NCBI RefSeq assembly: GCF_009676955.1
Contig: NZ_CP045696.1
Coordinates: 1,557,001 to 1,621,000 of the forward strand
DNA: 64,000 nucleotides
Origin: Sodaliphilus pleomorphus
Lineage (GTDB): Bacteria; Bacteroidota; Bacteroidia; Bacteroidales; Muribaculaceae
Reading direction: 5' to 3'
A program made the translations under genes and the position numbers. The notes beneath the pieces were generated by a model. That model saw only the letters and a list, made by a program, of their open reading frames with translations, was not told where the DNA came from and searched no databases. Shown here piece by piece: positions 1-8,151 of the stretch (positions are counted from its first letter, which is position 1; every line of letters begins with the position of its first letter).

Positions 1-726
1 AAGAAACTGGTGAGATTGTAACTGGGATCCTGTCTTAATCCTTGTTGTAGTGGAATATGGTCTCTGACACAGAGAAATTCAATGAGACATTAAAAGTTCT
101 TCAGTCTTAATCCTTGTTGTAGTGGAATATGGTCTCTGACAACTTCGCCATTGTGGAGGCTGACGGTACTCGCACCAGTCTTAATCCTTGTTGTAGTGGA
201 ATATGGTCTCTGACCTACAAGTGGTGAAACCCGTGAAGCCAACTACATGGAGTCTTAATCCTTGTTGTAATGGAATATGGTCTCTGACACTGCCAAGGGA
301 GAAACAATCTACAATTTTGCAATTGGTCTTAATCCTTGTTGTAATGGAATATGGTCTCTGACAAAATGACGAAATATGCTCTAAAAAATCATGTTTGTGT
401 CTTAATCCTTGTTGTAATGGAATATGGTCTCTGACCTATGACTATACAGTTACCTTAAAAGAGCTAATACAGTCTTAATCCTTGTTGTAGTGGAATATGG
501 TCTCTGACATCACAAGTGTTGAAAGCAAGAGCAATGACTGGTAGTCTTAATCCTTGTTGTAGTGGAATATGGTCTCTGACATCACTGTTATGCAGTGAAT
601 CACCCAAACCTGAAAGGGTCTTAATCCTTGTTGTAGTGGAATATGGTCTCTGACCTATAAAAAATCATTGGTATGCAATAACTACAACTGTCTTAATCCT
701 TGTTGTAGTGGAATATGGTCTCTGAC
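1..726 (-). CRISPR. CRISPR array, 10 repeats and 9 complete spacers, open at the left edge
   Basis: Ten 37-nt direct repeats begin at 32, 104, 178, 252, 326, 399, 472, 544, 618 and 690. They start GTCTTAATCC and end GTCTCTGAC, and spacers are 35-37 nt. Repeats 4-6 share one change (GTAATGG in place of GTAGTGG); the others are identical. Positions 1-31 look like the remainder of another spacer, so the array probably continues to the left. Read on the minus strand the repeat ends GGATTAAGAC, which resembles the 3' handle of repeats processed by Cas6. With the AT-rich flank and promoter at 826-856, this suggests transcription leftward with the leader on the right. No cas gene lies in the window, so the type is not assigned. 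Confidence 0.97.
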
Positions 727-825
727 CGTTAAAAATGAAATGCACTGTTTTCCAAGCCTTAACGCTACTCAAAAAGCTGTTGCACCTTCAAAATTAACAA
801 AAATTAGCGCTCTTTTAAGCGAGTG

Positions 826-856
826 CAAAATTAAACATTCGTGGCAAAATTTCAAA
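826..856 (-). promoter_or_regulatory. Probable CRISPR leader promoter
   Basis: On the minus strand a TTTG (856-853), a 19-base gap and TAATTTTG (833-826) match the Bacteroidetes -33/-7 promoter exactly. Transcription would start near 820 and enter the array after about 95 bases. A second, -7-only match (TAATTTTG) lies at 796-789. The 727-960 region is AT-rich and has no convincing gene, as expected for a leader. Confidence 0.6.
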
Positions 857-1055
857 GAGCGATAATATTAAATTCCTATAAAACTCAACTATTGCTAAAC
901 ACTGCTCACTGCGTTCCACATTATAGTGCTGGCAATCAACAGTATCCCGCAATCGTCACGCATCTCTCCACAGGTTGCCAACGCTGCAACTGCGGCACTA
1001 TTGTGCACACTCAGGCTTGCTCACTGCAGTGCCACGGCAGGGCGTGGCTGGTGCA

Positions 1056-3824
1056 TCAATGCGCGTCGAGCCAGTTGCCGGCCACACCGTGGCTGGCCGT
1101 GAGGCGCACATCGCCATGATAGGCATTTTCCATCTCATCGACCACGATGCGCTGCACCGTCTCGAGCTCGCCGGGCACGACGTCGAAGTTCAACTCGTCG
1201 TGCACCTGCAATATCATCTTCGACTTCAGGCCCTCGAGCTTGAAGCGGCGGTAGATGGCCACCATGGCAATCTTGATGACGTCGGCCGCAGTGCCCTGTA
1301 TGGGCGCGTTCACGGCGTTGCGCTCGCTGAACTGGCGCACCACGGCGTTGCGCGAGTTGATGTCGGGCAACATGCGCCGCCGGCCGTAGAGCGTGGTCAC
1401 ATAGCCCTTTTCCTTGGCCTGGGCCACCGTGCGATCGATGTAGGCCCGCACCTGGGGGAAGGTGGCATAGTAGCCGTCGATGAGCTCCTTGGCCTCGCTG
1501 CGCGGTATGTCGAGGCGCTGGGCCAGCCCGAAGGCCGAGATGCCGTAGAGAATGCCGAAGTTGGCCGTCTTGGCCTTGCGGCGCTGCTCGGGGGTGACGC
1601 TCTCGAGCGGCTCGTGGTAGATCTTGGAGGCCGTGATGGCGTGGATGTCCTGCCCGTGCTTGAAGGCATCGAGCATGGTGGCGTCGTGGCTGAAGTCGGC
1701 CACCAGGCGCAGCTCGATTTGCGAGTAGTCGGCACTGAAAAACACGTTGCCGTCGCTGGGGATAAACGCCTTGCGTATTTCCTTGCCCTCGTCGGTGCGC
1801 ACGGGTATATTCTGCAAGTTGGGGTTGGTCGACGAGAGCCGGCCCGTGGCGGTCACCGTCTGGTTGTAGGTGGTGTGGATGCGGCCCGTGCGGGGGTTGA
1901 TGAGCTCGGGCAGGGCGTTGACGTAGGTCGAGAGCAGCTTCCTGATGCCGCGCAGCTCCAGTATCTTCGACACCAGCGGGTGCCTGTCGCGCAGGCGCAC
2001 GAGTATCTCCTCGGTGGTGGAATACTGCCCCGACTTGGTCTTCTTGGCCTTGTCGTCGAGGTGCAGCTTGTCGAAGAGGATCACACCCACCTGCGAGGGC
2101 GAGGCCGTGTTGAAGTGCTCGCCGGCCAGGTCATAGCACTCCTGCTCCAGGCGCTCGACCTGGGCGGTGAGCTTCACCGAGTAGTCGGCCAGGGCTTTCA
2201 CGTCGACGCGGGCGCCGGTCATCTCCATCGAGGCCAGCACCTCGACCAGGGGTTGCTCAATATCGGTGAGCAAGTGGGTCATGCCCTCGTGGTCGAGCTG
2301 CCGGTCGAGCACCGGGGGCAGCCACAGGCACAGGTCGGCCAGCTCGCAGGCCACCTGCGAGAGCTTCTCGGGCTTGAGCTGGCTCAGCTGCTTCTGGCCG
2401 CGCCCCTTGGGCCCCAGGTAGTCGTCGGGGCTCATGGCGGCATAGCCAACGAGCGTGGCGGCAATGCTGGCCGTGTCGTGGTTGCGCTCGGGCTGCAGCA
2501 GGTAGTGGGCCACGCCCGTGTCGTAGTAGGGGGCACTCCAGGCCACGCCGTGGGCATGCAACATCACCATGTCGCGCTTCACGTCGTTGCTCACCAGGCG
2601 GCGGCTGCCGGCCAGCAGGGGCCTCACCACGTCGATCATCCACCCGAAGTCGTCGAGCGGCAAGTAGGCCGCATGGTAGCGCTCGCCACACAGGGCAAAG
2701 CCCAGGATGTGCGCCCTCATGGCCTCCTGGCCCTGGGCCACGATGTGCAACCCTATGTCGCCCTGCCCCTGCATGAGCCCGGCCACATAGGCCCTGGCCT
2801 CGTCGAGGTCGGCGATGAGCCGGTAGTCGTGCTCGTGCGACTTGATGGTGGCTGCCGGCGTGGCCTCGACCGGCGCGGGCGCCTCGCTGCCGAAGAGCGA
2901 GGGCTGGCTCCCAGCCGGGGCAGCGGGCAGCGGCACCCCATCGAGCCCCGCGTTGGCCTCGCCGTGGTCGATGATGCGCGTGGTCAGCGTCTTGAATTCC
3001 AGCTCGGCAAACACCTTGCGCAGTGCCACATAGTCGACCGGCACACGCCGCAAGGCCTCCTCGTCCCAGTCGAGGGGCACATCGGTCTTGATGGTGGCCA
3101 GAAACTTGGAAAACACAATCTGCTCCCGGTTGTCTTCGATCTTTTTCTTGAGGCTGCCCTTGAGCTCGCCGGTGTGCTCGAGCAGGTTCTCGATGCTGCC
3201 GTATTGCTGTATGAGCTTCTCGGCCGTCTTGGGGCCCACACCCGGGCAGCCCGGTATGTTGTCGGCCGTGTCGCCCATCAGCCCCAGCAGGTCGATGACC
3301 TGCACAGGGCTTTGCAAGCCATAGAGCTCGTCGATTTCCTTCACGCCCAGCACCTCGTTCTTGCCGGGGTGGAAGATGCGGGTGCGGTCGTTCACCAGCT
3401 GCCCCAGGTCCTTGTCGCCCGTCACCATATAGGTGTCGAAGCCGTGGGCATAGGCCAGCTTGGTCATCGAGCCTATCACGTCGTCGGCCTCATAGCCGTC
3501 GACCTGCAGCACCTTTATATTATAGGCCTTGAGTATCTCCTTGATGTAGGGCACAGCCACCAGTATGCCCTCGGGCGTGGCGCTGCGGTTGGCCTTGTAC
3601 TGCGCATAGGCTTCGTGCCTGAAGGTCTTGCCCCCAGGGTCGAAGCACACAGCGATGTGGCTCGGCGACTGATGCTTGAGCAGCTCTTGCAAGGTGTTGA
3701 CAAAGCCGAAGATGGCCGAGGTGTTGATGCCTGTGCTCGTGAACCGCGGGTTGCGCAGCAGCGCGTAGTAGGCACGGAATATCAACGCATAGGCATCGAG
3801 CAGGAATAGTCGCTTTTGTTCCAT
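1056..3824 (-). CDS. polA: DNA polymerase I
   Basis: 922 residues, the full length of the family. The N-terminal 5'-3' flap exonuclease domain (about 1-290) keeps the Asp-rich motifs, for example GYEADDVIG and VTGDKDL. An Ala/Pro-rich linker (about 295-325) follows. The 3'-5' exonuclease domain (about 330-510) is present as a fold, but the ExoI motif is degraded: where active enzymes have DxE, this one has H360 and V362. The polymerase domain is intact, with DYSQIELR (motif A), RRKAKTANFGILYG (motif B) and VHDE (motif C). It fills gaps in repair and removes Okazaki primers. Proofreading is probably absent (inference). A TAACTTTG promoter lies 22 bases upstream of the start. Confidence 0.97.
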   Translation of the reverse strand: MEQKRLFLLDAYALIFRAYYALLRNPRFTSTGINTSAIFGFVNTLQELLKHQSPSHIAVCFDPGGKTFRHEAYAQYKANRSATPEGILVAVPYIKEILKAYNIKVLQVDGYEADDVIGSMTKLAYAHGFDTYMVTGDKDLGQLVNDRTRIFHPGKNEVLGVKEIDELYGLQSPVQVIDLLGLMGDTADNIPGCPGVGPKTAEKLIQQYGSIENLLEHTGELKGSLKKKIEDNREQIVFSKFLATIKTDVPLDWDEEALRRVPVDYVALRKVFAELEFKTLTTRIIDHGEANAGLDGVPLPAAPAGSQPSLFGSEAPAPVEATPAATIKSHEHDYRLIADLDEARAYVAGLMQGQGDIGLHIVAQGQEAMRAHILGFALCGERYHAAYLPLDDFGWMIDVVRPLLAGSRRLVSNDVKRDMVMLHAHGVAWSAPYYDTGVAHYLLQPERNHDTASIAATLVGYAAMSPDDYLGPKGRGQKQLSQLKPEKLSQVACELADLCLWLPPVLDRQLDHEGMTHLLTDIEQPLVEVLASMEMTGARVDVKALADYSVKLTAQVERLEQECYDLAGEHFNTASPSQVGVILFDKLHLDDKAKKTKSGQYSTTEEILVRLRDRHPLVSKILELRGIRKLLSTYVNALPELINPRTGRIHTTYNQTVTATGRLSSTNPNLQNIPVRTDEGKEIRKAFIPSDGNVFFSADYSQIELRLVADFSHDATMLDAFKHGQDIHAITASKIYHEPLESVTPEQRRKAKTANFGILYGISAFGLAQRLDIPRSEAKELIDGYYATFPQVRAYIDRTVAQAKEKGYVTTLYGRRRMLPDINSRNAVVRQFSERNAVNAPIQGTAADVIKIAMVAIYRRFKLEGLKSKMILQVHDELNFDVVPGELETVQRIVVDEMENAYHGDVRLTASHGVAGNWLDAH

Positions 3825-3845
3825 AGTGGTGGTGTTAAGTCACGG

Positions 3846-3853
3846 CAAAGTTA
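3846..3853 (-). promoter_or_regulatory. -7 promoter element of polA
   Basis: TAACTTTG on the minus strand, 22 bases before the polA ATG, matches the Bacteroidetes TAnnTTTG element. A clear -33 box was not seen. Confidence 0.5.
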
Positions 3854-3991
3854 GTCTAACTGCTCGGCAATACAAAATTTAATGCCGTCCATTATCGCCG
3901 AGTTGCGCACTGCCAGTCCACATCGGCTCCTTTTTGAGGTTATTACAAATAATTTAGATTGTTTTTATCGGCTTAGATGAAGAATTATTGC

Positions 3992-3999
3992 TACTTTTG
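3992..3999 (+). promoter_or_regulatory. -7 element of the polyprenyl synthase gene
   Basis: TACTTTTG sits 7 bases before the ATG at 4007. Transcription would start almost at the start codon, which is why the internal ATG at 4007 is preferred over the ATG at 3977, which lies upstream of this element. Confidence 0.5.
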
Positions 4000-4006
4000 C
4001 AGGCGC

Positions 4007-4981
4007 ATGGCAACACTCGACCAAATACAAGAGACTATCAAGCCCGAGCTGGCTCAACTCAATGCAATCATCGCGCACACGCTGCACAGCAACAGCGCCC
4101 TCACCGACCACATTGTGAAAGAATATCTGCGCACCAAGGGCAAGCAGATACGCCCCATCCTGGTCTTGCTCAGCGGCAAGCTCTTTGGCGGTGTCAACGA
4201 CAAGGTGCTCTATGCCGGTGCTGCCATCGAGCTGCTGCACAACGCCTCGCTCATTCACGACGACGTCATCGACGTGAGCTCGGAGCGACGCGGCGTGCCC
4301 ACCATCAACAGCGTGTGGGACAACCACGTGGCCGTGCTCGTGGGCGACTACTTTGTGGCCGGCGCCCTGAAGTGTGCCGAGCAAACCCACGAGTACCGCG
4401 TGCTCAACTCGCTCTCCAACATGGGCGCCAACCTCTCGATGGGCGAAATCGACCAAATCGACAACGCACGCAACCACGAGATCACCGAGCAGGCCTACAT
4501 GACCATCATACGCCGCAAGACGGCCTCGCTCTTTGTGAGCTGCGTCGAGGTGGGCGGCATCACAGCCGGCGCCGACGACCGGCGCCTGGCCAAGCTCATG
4601 AAATATGCCGAGCTGCTGGGCCAGTGCTTCCAAATCAAAGACGACACCTTCGACTACTTTCACGACCCCATCATAGGCAAGCCCACCGGCAACGACCTGC
4701 GCGAGGGCAAAATCACCCTGCCGCTCATCTACGCCCTGGGCCGCAAGGAGCTGCCCGAGCACGACGAGATGAACCGCCTCGTGCACAAGGCCACCCTCAC
4801 CGACGGCGACATAGGCCGCCTGGTCGACTATGCCAAGGCCAGCGGCGGCATCGACTATGCCTACCGCGTGATGCAGCGCATGGAGAAAGAGGCCTGCCAG
4901 CTGCTCGACGACTTCGAGCCCGGCCCCACGGTCGACGCCTTCAAGTCGATCTTCTCCTACATCATCTCCCGCAACAAGTAG
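4007..4981 (+). CDS. Long-chain polyprenyl diphosphate synthase
   Basis: 324 residues. Trans-isoprenyl diphosphate synthase that condenses isopentenyl diphosphate onto allylic primers, probably to make the side chain of menaquinone. The first Asp-rich motif is in IHDDVID and the second in KDDTFDYF; the GKQIRP motif that binds the diphosphate is also present near residue 45. Residues before the first Asp motif are small, which fits a long product, but chain length cannot be read with certainty. Start chosen at MATLDQ because the promoter lies just upstream. The next gene, rnhB, follows after about 107 bases on the same strand. Confidence 0.93.
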   Translation: MATLDQIQETIKPELAQLNAIIAHTLHSNSALTDHIVKEYLRTKGKQIRPILVLLSGKLFGGVNDKVLYAGAAIELLHNASLIHDDVIDVSSERRGVPTINSVWDNHVAVLVGDYFVAGALKCAEQTHEYRVLNSLSNMGANLSMGEIDQIDNARNHEITEQAYMTIIRRKTASLFVSCVEVGGITAGADDRRLAKLMKYAELLGQCFQIKDDTFDYFHDPIIGKPTGNDLREGKITLPLIYALGRKELPEHDEMNRLVHKATLTDGDIGRLVDYAKASGGIDYAYRVMQRMEKEACQLLDDFEPGPTVDAFKSIFSYIISRNK

Positions 4982-5088
4982 TGGCCCCCACCGCACCGCA
5001 GCACCCATCCCGTTTTTTTTCAGTGCCATTGCAGGGGAGGCGTGTCGAAAACTTTAAGACAATATTGCCGGCAACAAGAATATTTTTT

Positions 5089-5706
5089 ATGGAACTGCAA
5101 CGATACATCGTGGAGGGACGCATCGAGGCGGGCTGCGACGAGGCGGGCCGCGGACCGCTAGCGGGCCCTGTGACGGCCGCCGCCGTGATACTGCCGCCCC
5201 ACTTCCACAACGACATCATCAACGACAGCAAGCGCCTGAGCGAGAAGAAGCGCAACGCCTTGCGCCCCGTGATCGAGGCCCAGGCCCTGGCTTGGGCTGT
5301 GGCCTGGGTGTGGCCCGAGGAGATCGACCGCATCAACATTCTCAACGCCTCGATACTGGCCATGCACCGCGCCCTCGACGCGCTCAAGGTGCGGCCCGAG
5401 TTTGTCATGGTCGACGGCAACCGCTTCAAGCCCTACGGCGACATCCCCTACGAGACCATCGTGAAGGGCGACGGCAAGATGATGCCCATAGCGGCAGCCT
5501 CGATACTGGCCAAGACGCACCGCGACGAGTACATGCGCAAGATTGCACAGGAGTATCCGCAATACGGCTGGGAGCACAACATGGGCTATCCCACGCGGAG
5601 CCACTATGCCGCCATTGCCCGCTACGGCATCACGCCCTATCACCGCAAGAGCTTCGCGCTGAGCAAGCAGCTCAGCCTCTTCGACGACGACGAGCGGCTG
5701 GCATAG
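5089..5706 (+). CDS. rnhB: Ribonuclease HII
   Basis: 205 residues, normal length. Cleaves RNA in RNA-DNA hybrids and at single ribonucleotides in DNA. The hallmark DEAGRGPLAGP is at residues 17-27; further active-site segments are NDSKRLSEKKR and the Asp in VMVDGN. ILAKTHRDEYM carries the conserved downstream acidic region. The start is the ATG in the AT-rich stretch at 5080-5091; the longer open frame upstream reads antiframe through the preceding gene. The 3' end overlaps the convergent P-type ATPase gene by 35 bases. Confidence 0.95.
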   Translation: MELQRYIVEGRIEAGCDEAGRGPLAGPVTAAAVILPPHFHNDIINDSKRLSEKKRNALRPVIEAQALAWAVAWVWPEEIDRINILNASILAMHRALDALKVRPEFVMVDGNRFKPYGDIPYETIVKGDGKMMPIAAASILAKTHRDEYMRKIAQEYPQYGWEHNMGYPTRSHYAAIARYGITPYHRKSFALSKQLSLFDDDERLA

Positions 5707-7603
5707 CGTGCCCTCCTGTGTGCAGGGCACGCGTGGCATTGAGCACAGCAAGCACGAGCACGCCCACGTCGCCAAACACGGCAAGGGCCATGCCTGCCAT
5801 GCCCAGCGCGGCAAGCAGCAGGATGACAGCCTTCACGCCTATCGAGAACACGACGTTCTCGCGGGCAATGCGCAGCGTGCGCTTGGCCACTTGGATGCCG
5901 ACGGCAATCTTCGACGGCTTGTCGTCCATGAGCACCACGTCGGCCGCCTCGATGGCGGCATCGCTGCCCATGGCGCCCATGGCGATGCCCAGGTCGGCAC
6001 GGGCCAGCACAGGGGCGTCGTTGATGCCGTCGCCCACCATGGCGAGTGTGTCGTGGCCGGTCTTCGAGGCCAGCAAGCGCTCCACCTGGGCCACCTTGTC
6101 GGCAGGCATGAGCTGGGCGTGATACTCGTCGAGCCCCAGTTGCCGGGCCACGGCAGCGCCCACCTGCTCATAGTCGCCAGTGAGCATCACCGTCTTCTTC
6201 ACGCCGGCTTGCTTGAGCCGGGCCACGGCCAGGGCGGCATCGTCTTTCACACGGTCGCTGATGACGATGTGGCCGGCATAGCGGTTGCCTATGGCCACGT
6301 GTATCACCGTGCCGGCGCCGCTCTTGCACTTGTCGCAATGGCACACCTCGATGCCCAGCGAGGCCATGAGCTTCTCGTTGCCCACATTCACCGTCTCGCC
6401 GTTGACCATGGCATGCACACCCAAGCCAGGCATTTCCTGCACATCGTCTACCTTGCACCCGTCGGCCTCGTCGGGATAGGCATTGCGCAGCGACAGGGCT
6501 ATGGGGTGGTTGCTGTAGCGCTCCACATGGGCCGCCAGGTGCAGCAGCTGCCGCTCGTCGATCTTGTCGGGATGCACGGCAGTGACCTCAAAGGTGCCCT
6601 TGGTCAAGGTGCCCGTCTTGTCAAACACCACAATGCCCACACGGGCCAGGGCCTCAAGATAGTTGGCCCCCTTCACCAGCACGCCCAGGCGCGAAGCCCC
6701 GCCAATGCCGCTGAAAAACGTGAGCGGCACCGAGATGACCAGGGCGCAAGGACACGACACCACCAGAAACACGAGCCCGCGGTACACCCACGTGGCCCAC
6801 TGCCCCGTCACAACCGACGGCACCACGGCCAGCAGCAGGGCGAGGCCCACCACCACCGGCGTGTAGACCCTCGCAAAACGGGCGATGAAGCTCTCGCTGT
6901 GCGACTTGTGGGAGCTGGCGTTTTCCACCAGCTCGAGGATCTTGCTGGCCGTCGACTCGCCATAGGCCTTGGCGGCACGCACCTTGAGCACTCCCGTGAG
7001 GTTGACGCACCCCGACACCACCGTGTCGCCCTCGGCCACACTGCGCGGCACGCTCTCGCCCGTGAGCGCCACCGTGTCGAGGCTTGAGCGGCCCTCAAGC
7101 ACCACGCCGTCGACAGGCACCTTCTCGCCAGGCTTCACCACCAGCGTCTCACCCACCTGCACCTCGCCAGGGGCCACCGTGAGCTCCCGGCCCGAGCGCA
7201 CCACGTGGGCCGTGTCGGGACGCAAGTCCATGAGCTGGGCTATCGAGCGGCGGCTGCGCCCCTCGGCAATGTCTTCAAAGAGCTCACCCACCTGGAAGAA
7301 TATCATCACAAACACTGCCTCGGGAAACTGGTTCTCGGCCCCGGGCAGGAAACCAATGGCCAGGGCCCCCATCGTGGCCACAGCCATGAGAAAGTCCTCG
7401 TCGAAGACCTCGCCGTGGGCAATGTTCTCGCCCGATTCCAGCAGCACGTCGTAGCCGGCCACCAAGTAGGGCACCATGTACACGAGCAGCAGCTGCCACA
7501 TGGGCAGTGCCGTGCACCGCTCCAGAGCCCAGGCCGCGGCCAGCAACACAGCCGATAGCACGATGCGTACCAGCTTCACTTTGTTTTCTTTTTCCATTTT
7601 CAT
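5672..7603 (-). CDS. Heavy-metal P-type ATPase (Zn/Cd/Pb class)
   Basis: 643 residues from the ATG at 7603. Inner-membrane P1B pump that exports soft metal ions. The metal-binding CPC of the sixth membrane helix is in SCPCALVIS, the phosphorylation site is FDKTGTLTKG, and the hinge motif is GDGINDAPVLA. A Lys in the seventh helix (VKAVILLL) and an Asp in the eighth (FGDVGVLVL) are typical of the P1B-2 group (ZntA-like). There is no N-terminal HMA domain. Instead the nucleotide domain carries a short insert, CHCDKCKSGAG, that could bind metal. A TACCTTTG promoter element lies just upstream. The 3' end overlaps rnhB by 35 bases. Confidence 0.93.
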   Translation of the reverse strand: MKMEKENKVKLVRIVLSAVLLAAAWALERCTALPMWQLLLVYMVPYLVAGYDVLLESGENIAHGEVFDEDFLMAVATMGALAIGFLPGAENQFPEAVFVMIFFQVGELFEDIAEGRSRRSIAQLMDLRPDTAHVVRSGRELTVAPGEVQVGETLVVKPGEKVPVDGVVLEGRSSLDTVALTGESVPRSVAEGDTVVSGCVNLTGVLKVRAAKAYGESTASKILELVENASSHKSHSESFIARFARVYTPVVVGLALLLAVVPSVVTGQWATWVYRGLVFLVVSCPCALVISVPLTFFSGIGGASRLGVLVKGANYLEALARVGIVVFDKTGTLTKGTFEVTAVHPDKIDERQLLHLAAHVERYSNHPIALSLRNAYPDEADGCKVDDVQEMPGLGVHAMVNGETVNVGNEKLMASLGIEVCHCDKCKSGAGTVIHVAIGNRYAGHIVISDRVKDDAALAVARLKQAGVKKTVMLTGDYEQVGAAVARQLGLDEYHAQLMPADKVAQVERLLASKTGHDTLAMVGDGINDAPVLARADLGIAMGAMGSDAAIEAADVVLMDDKPSKIAVGIQVAKRTLRIARENVVFSIGVKAVILLLAALGMAGMALAVFGDVGVLVLAVLNATRALHTGGHAMPAARRRRRG

Positions 7604-7624
7604 GTCGTCTATATTTTTCTGGTG

Positions 7625-7632
7625 CAAAGGTA
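7625..7632 (-). promoter_or_regulatory. -7 element of the P-type ATPase gene
   Basis: TACCTTTG on the minus strand, 21 bases before the ATG at 7603. It supports the short start rather than the ATG at 7696, which would lie upstream of the promoter. Confidence 0.5.
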
Positions 7633-7688
7633 GCACACTCGCCCTGCAACTGAGTTGCAAAGCTCCCCGCGGTGCAGCAGTGTGATTT

Positions 7689-7817
7689 TCATGCACATAA
7701 AAAAAATTTCACACGGGCCTCGAGGTGGGTCTTTGTGGTAGACTTGCCGTCGATGCGCACCGACTTCTGGATGTAGGCCCACGTGCCCTTCTTTGTAGTG
7801 CCGAATGTCGCCTTCAT
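7689..7817 (-). pseudogene. Transposase fragment (N-terminus only)
   Basis: A 42-residue frame starts MKATFGTTKKGTWAYIQKSV and runs into a stop after a poly-T stretch. From memory this opening resembles the N-termini of Bacteroidales insertion-sequence transposases (IS1634/IS4-like); the rest of the enzyme is missing. No terminal inverted repeat is visible. Together with the fragment at 7897-8094 and the phage-like gene at 9463 it marks a decayed mobile region. Confidence 0.5.
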
Positions 7818-7896
7818 ATCGATAATTCTTTGATACAACAACTACTATTATCTATAAATGTATAAATAAAGAATGAACTGTGCAACAATTCATTAG

Positions 7897-8094
7897 AAAA
7901 GATTTTACGCTCTAACTGTCAAAGTCCCGGCAAAGTCCCGTCCCGCAAAAAAGCGCAAACGCCGCCGCTGGTTCTCGCGAAAGTATTACGCTTCGGTAAT
8001 GCGAATCAAGGAGTTCTATGAGGATAACATAGGACGCTCGTTCACGGGCATTTTGAGCAACGCACTCAATAAAAATTTCGGACGAAATCACTAG
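7897..8094 (+). pseudogene. Orphan C-terminal fragment, basic
   Basis: An open frame from after a TAG at 7894 to the TAG at 8092-8094. It has no ATG until 7999 and reads as a very basic stretch (KKRKRRRWFSRKYY) followed by MRIKEFYEDNIGRSFTGIL. It ends directly at a strong terminator, so it looks like the 3' end of a real gene whose 5' part was lost. Family not recognised. If translated from 7999 it would be 31 residues. Confidence 0.4.
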
Positions 8095-8123
8095 AAAAGC
8101 GAAGCCAACGGCCTCGCTTTTCT
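8093..8123 (+). terminator. Hairpin terminator after the 7897 fragment
   Basis: AGAAAAGCGA pairs with TCGCTTTTCT around an inner GCC-AAC-GGC helix. It begins inside the TAG stop codon. It could also serve the hydrolase gene ending at 8152 on the other strand. Confidence 0.6.
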
Positions 8124-8151
8124 ATTCGCTAAATTGGAATTTAGTTTGTCT

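Noticed and set aside
32..726. CRISPR read on the plus strand with the leader at the left
   Set aside because: The left side begins inside a spacer-like stretch, and the promoter and handle-like end favour the minus strand.
975..3809. A 944-residue plus-strand frame opposite polA
   Set aside because: Antisense shadow: polA has all family motifs on the other strand, and this frame is His/Val/Gly-rich without motifs. Similar shadows occur opposite susC (26059-28068), the 44492 gene (44708-47323) and the TonB receptor (41039-43693).
3988..5706. One long frame that joins an Arg/His-rich stretch to RNase HII
   Set aside because: The first part is an out-of-frame reading of the polyprenyl synthase gene. 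RNase HII starts at 5089 with a normal N-terminus.
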